Source: Vulcanimicrobiota bacterium (lineage in GTDB: Bacteria; Vulcanimicrobiota; Xenobia; Xenobiales; JADMJV01). Taken from it: 64,000 nucleotides of DNA. The stretch lies in contig JAHBVR010000004.1 in the NCBI GenBank assembly GCA_019637395.1, positions 1 through 64,000 on the forward strand. The letters are read 5' to 3'. The first letter of the stretch is position 1. Each line of letters begins with the position of its first letter. Below are positions 63,438 to 64,000 of this stretch, one piece after another. The notes below the pieces were generated by a model. The model did not search any database, was not told the DNA's origin, and saw only the letters and a list, made by a program, of their open reading frames with translations. The position numbers and the translations under genes are program-made.

Positions 63438-64000
63438 GCAGCCGCCGCGGCATGACCTACATCGAGGTGCTCATCTACGTGGTGCTGGCCGGAATGGCTT
63501 CACTGGCGGTAGGCGCGCTCTTTTCGCTGGGCCGTAAGACCCAAAATACCACCATGTCGGGCTATCTGGTCAGTGGCCAGGCGGATACGGCCCTGCGCTG
63601 GATACGCCGGGATCTGCAAGAGACGGCCATGGTCAGCATCGTCACTTATCCCAACGCCGACAAAACCAACCAGCCGCCCGGGTGTTCTTTCACCAGTGCC
63701 CGCGACCTGGGTAACATTCAGAGCGGAGAAGCCAAGCTCAACGTCAGCCAGTATGCCAAACCGAATTGGCGCAAACATGTCTTCTACAGCCTCAAGGACA
63801 AGGATGGCCGGCGAGGTGACCTGATTCGCTGGGAACTGGGTTTGACCGAGGCGGAGAAGGACTTCGTGCCTCACACCGCGGCCACGCTGCCCAATGCCTT
63901 CAGTGAAAACAAGTATCGGCACGTTCTGCTGCACGATGTGCTGCTGGCCAACCAGAAGGTGCCGAACCTGAAGAGTCTCCCCAACTATCAGACCGATGCG
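63434..64000 (+). CDS. Pseudopilin, partial at right edge
   Basis: At least 189 codons, open to the end of the window. Starts at ATG overlapping the preceding stop. RRGMTYIEVLIYV contains the prepilin motif: cleavage after Gly, Met +1, Glu +5. A hydrophobic helix follows (VVLAGMASLAVGALFSLG), then a soluble domain with a PulJ/GspJ-like LRWIRRDLQETAMV segment typical of minor pseudopilins. Length and C-terminus are not seen. Confidence 0.88.
   Translation, partial: MSSRRGMTYIEVLIYVVLAGMASLAVGALFSLGRKTQNTTMSGYLVSGQADTALRWIRRDLQETAMVSIVTYPNADKTNQPPGCSFTSARDLGNIQSGEAKLNVSQYAKPNWRKHVFYSLKDKDGRRGDLIRWELGLTEAEKDFVPHTAATLPNAFSENKYRHVLLHDVLLANQKVPNLKSLPNYQTDA

Overview
The window is a GC-rich bacterial chromosome segment packed with genes on both strands. 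No rRNA, tRNA, phage or insertion sequence was recognised, so taxonomy stays open. Secreted proteins with signal peptides, a SurA-like isomerase, type IV-pilus or type II-secretion pseudopilins, a complete Bat (aerotolerance) operon, futalosine-pathway menaquinone genes and many Ser/Thr kinase, FHA, PilZ and GGDEF signalling proteins suggest a free-living respiratory bacterium with a large genome, probably two-membraned. Acidobacteriota, Armatimonadota, Eremiobacterota, Planctomycetota or Myxococcota-like lineages are possible; this is inference only.

Layout. 1-160: decayed AAA+ ATPase. 274-5911: coupled operon of an FHA/histidine-kinase-like protein, a receiver-like protein and a membrane Ser/Thr kinase with WD40 repeats. 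6049-9319: small secreted protein, PilZ protein, SDR plus a second kinase, and a divergent LysR regulator. 9368-13919: AMIN-like secreted protein, GAF-GGDEF cyclase, two tandem DUF642-like secreted paralogues and a CRTAC1-like FG-GAP/ASPIC protein. 13916-15767: YkgJ-type cysteine-cluster protein and, upstream of it, a 15-copy array of ~60-bp palindrome-bearing repeats. 15772-21012: overlapping minus-strand operon mqnP, a cluster-less MqnE/MqnC-like gene, mqnA, mqnC, menG, anmK. 21136-25256: nucleotidyltransferase pair, membrane protein, DUF2625 protein, an Fpg/Nei glycosylase apparently starting at ATC, and a LysM-NlpC/P60 hydrolase. 25407-34842: pseudokinase, secreted protein, then MoxR-DUF58-DUF4381-like-BatA-BatB-BatC-BatD-BatE. 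34839-43846: Dus, rhodanese-NifU fusion, DeoB, RlmK-like methyltransferase, zinc-ribbon and PilZ proteins, GTPase, HAD phosphatase and a CARDB protein. 43899-54072: zinc-ribbon protein with a Gly-rich DUF1521-like (GD/PH self-cleaving) protein, PPIase, SpoIIE phosphatase and TerB-like protein, DUF2167 protein, C11 peptidase, enolase, MazG, CARDB and PilZ proteins. 54110-58840: coiled-coil protein with an acidic repeat, divergent from a protein that looks like four degenerate zincin domains in tandem. 58874-64000: glycerophosphodiesterase and the start of a pseudopilin operon running off the right edge.

Three patterns recur. Operons are tightly coupled: ATGA, GTGA or TTGA stop-start overlaps are common and GTG or TTG starts frequent. 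Convergent genes repeatedly overlap at their 3' ends, four pairs by 80 bp or more. Several proteins keep a fold but have lost catalytic motifs (pseudokinase, SDR, rhodanese, radical-SAM-like protein, zincin repeats). The most unusual signals are the cluster-less MqnE-like gene in the menaquinone operon, the predicted ATC start of the glycosylase, the DUF1521-like self-cleaving protein, the zincin-repeat protein and the palindromic minisatellite.
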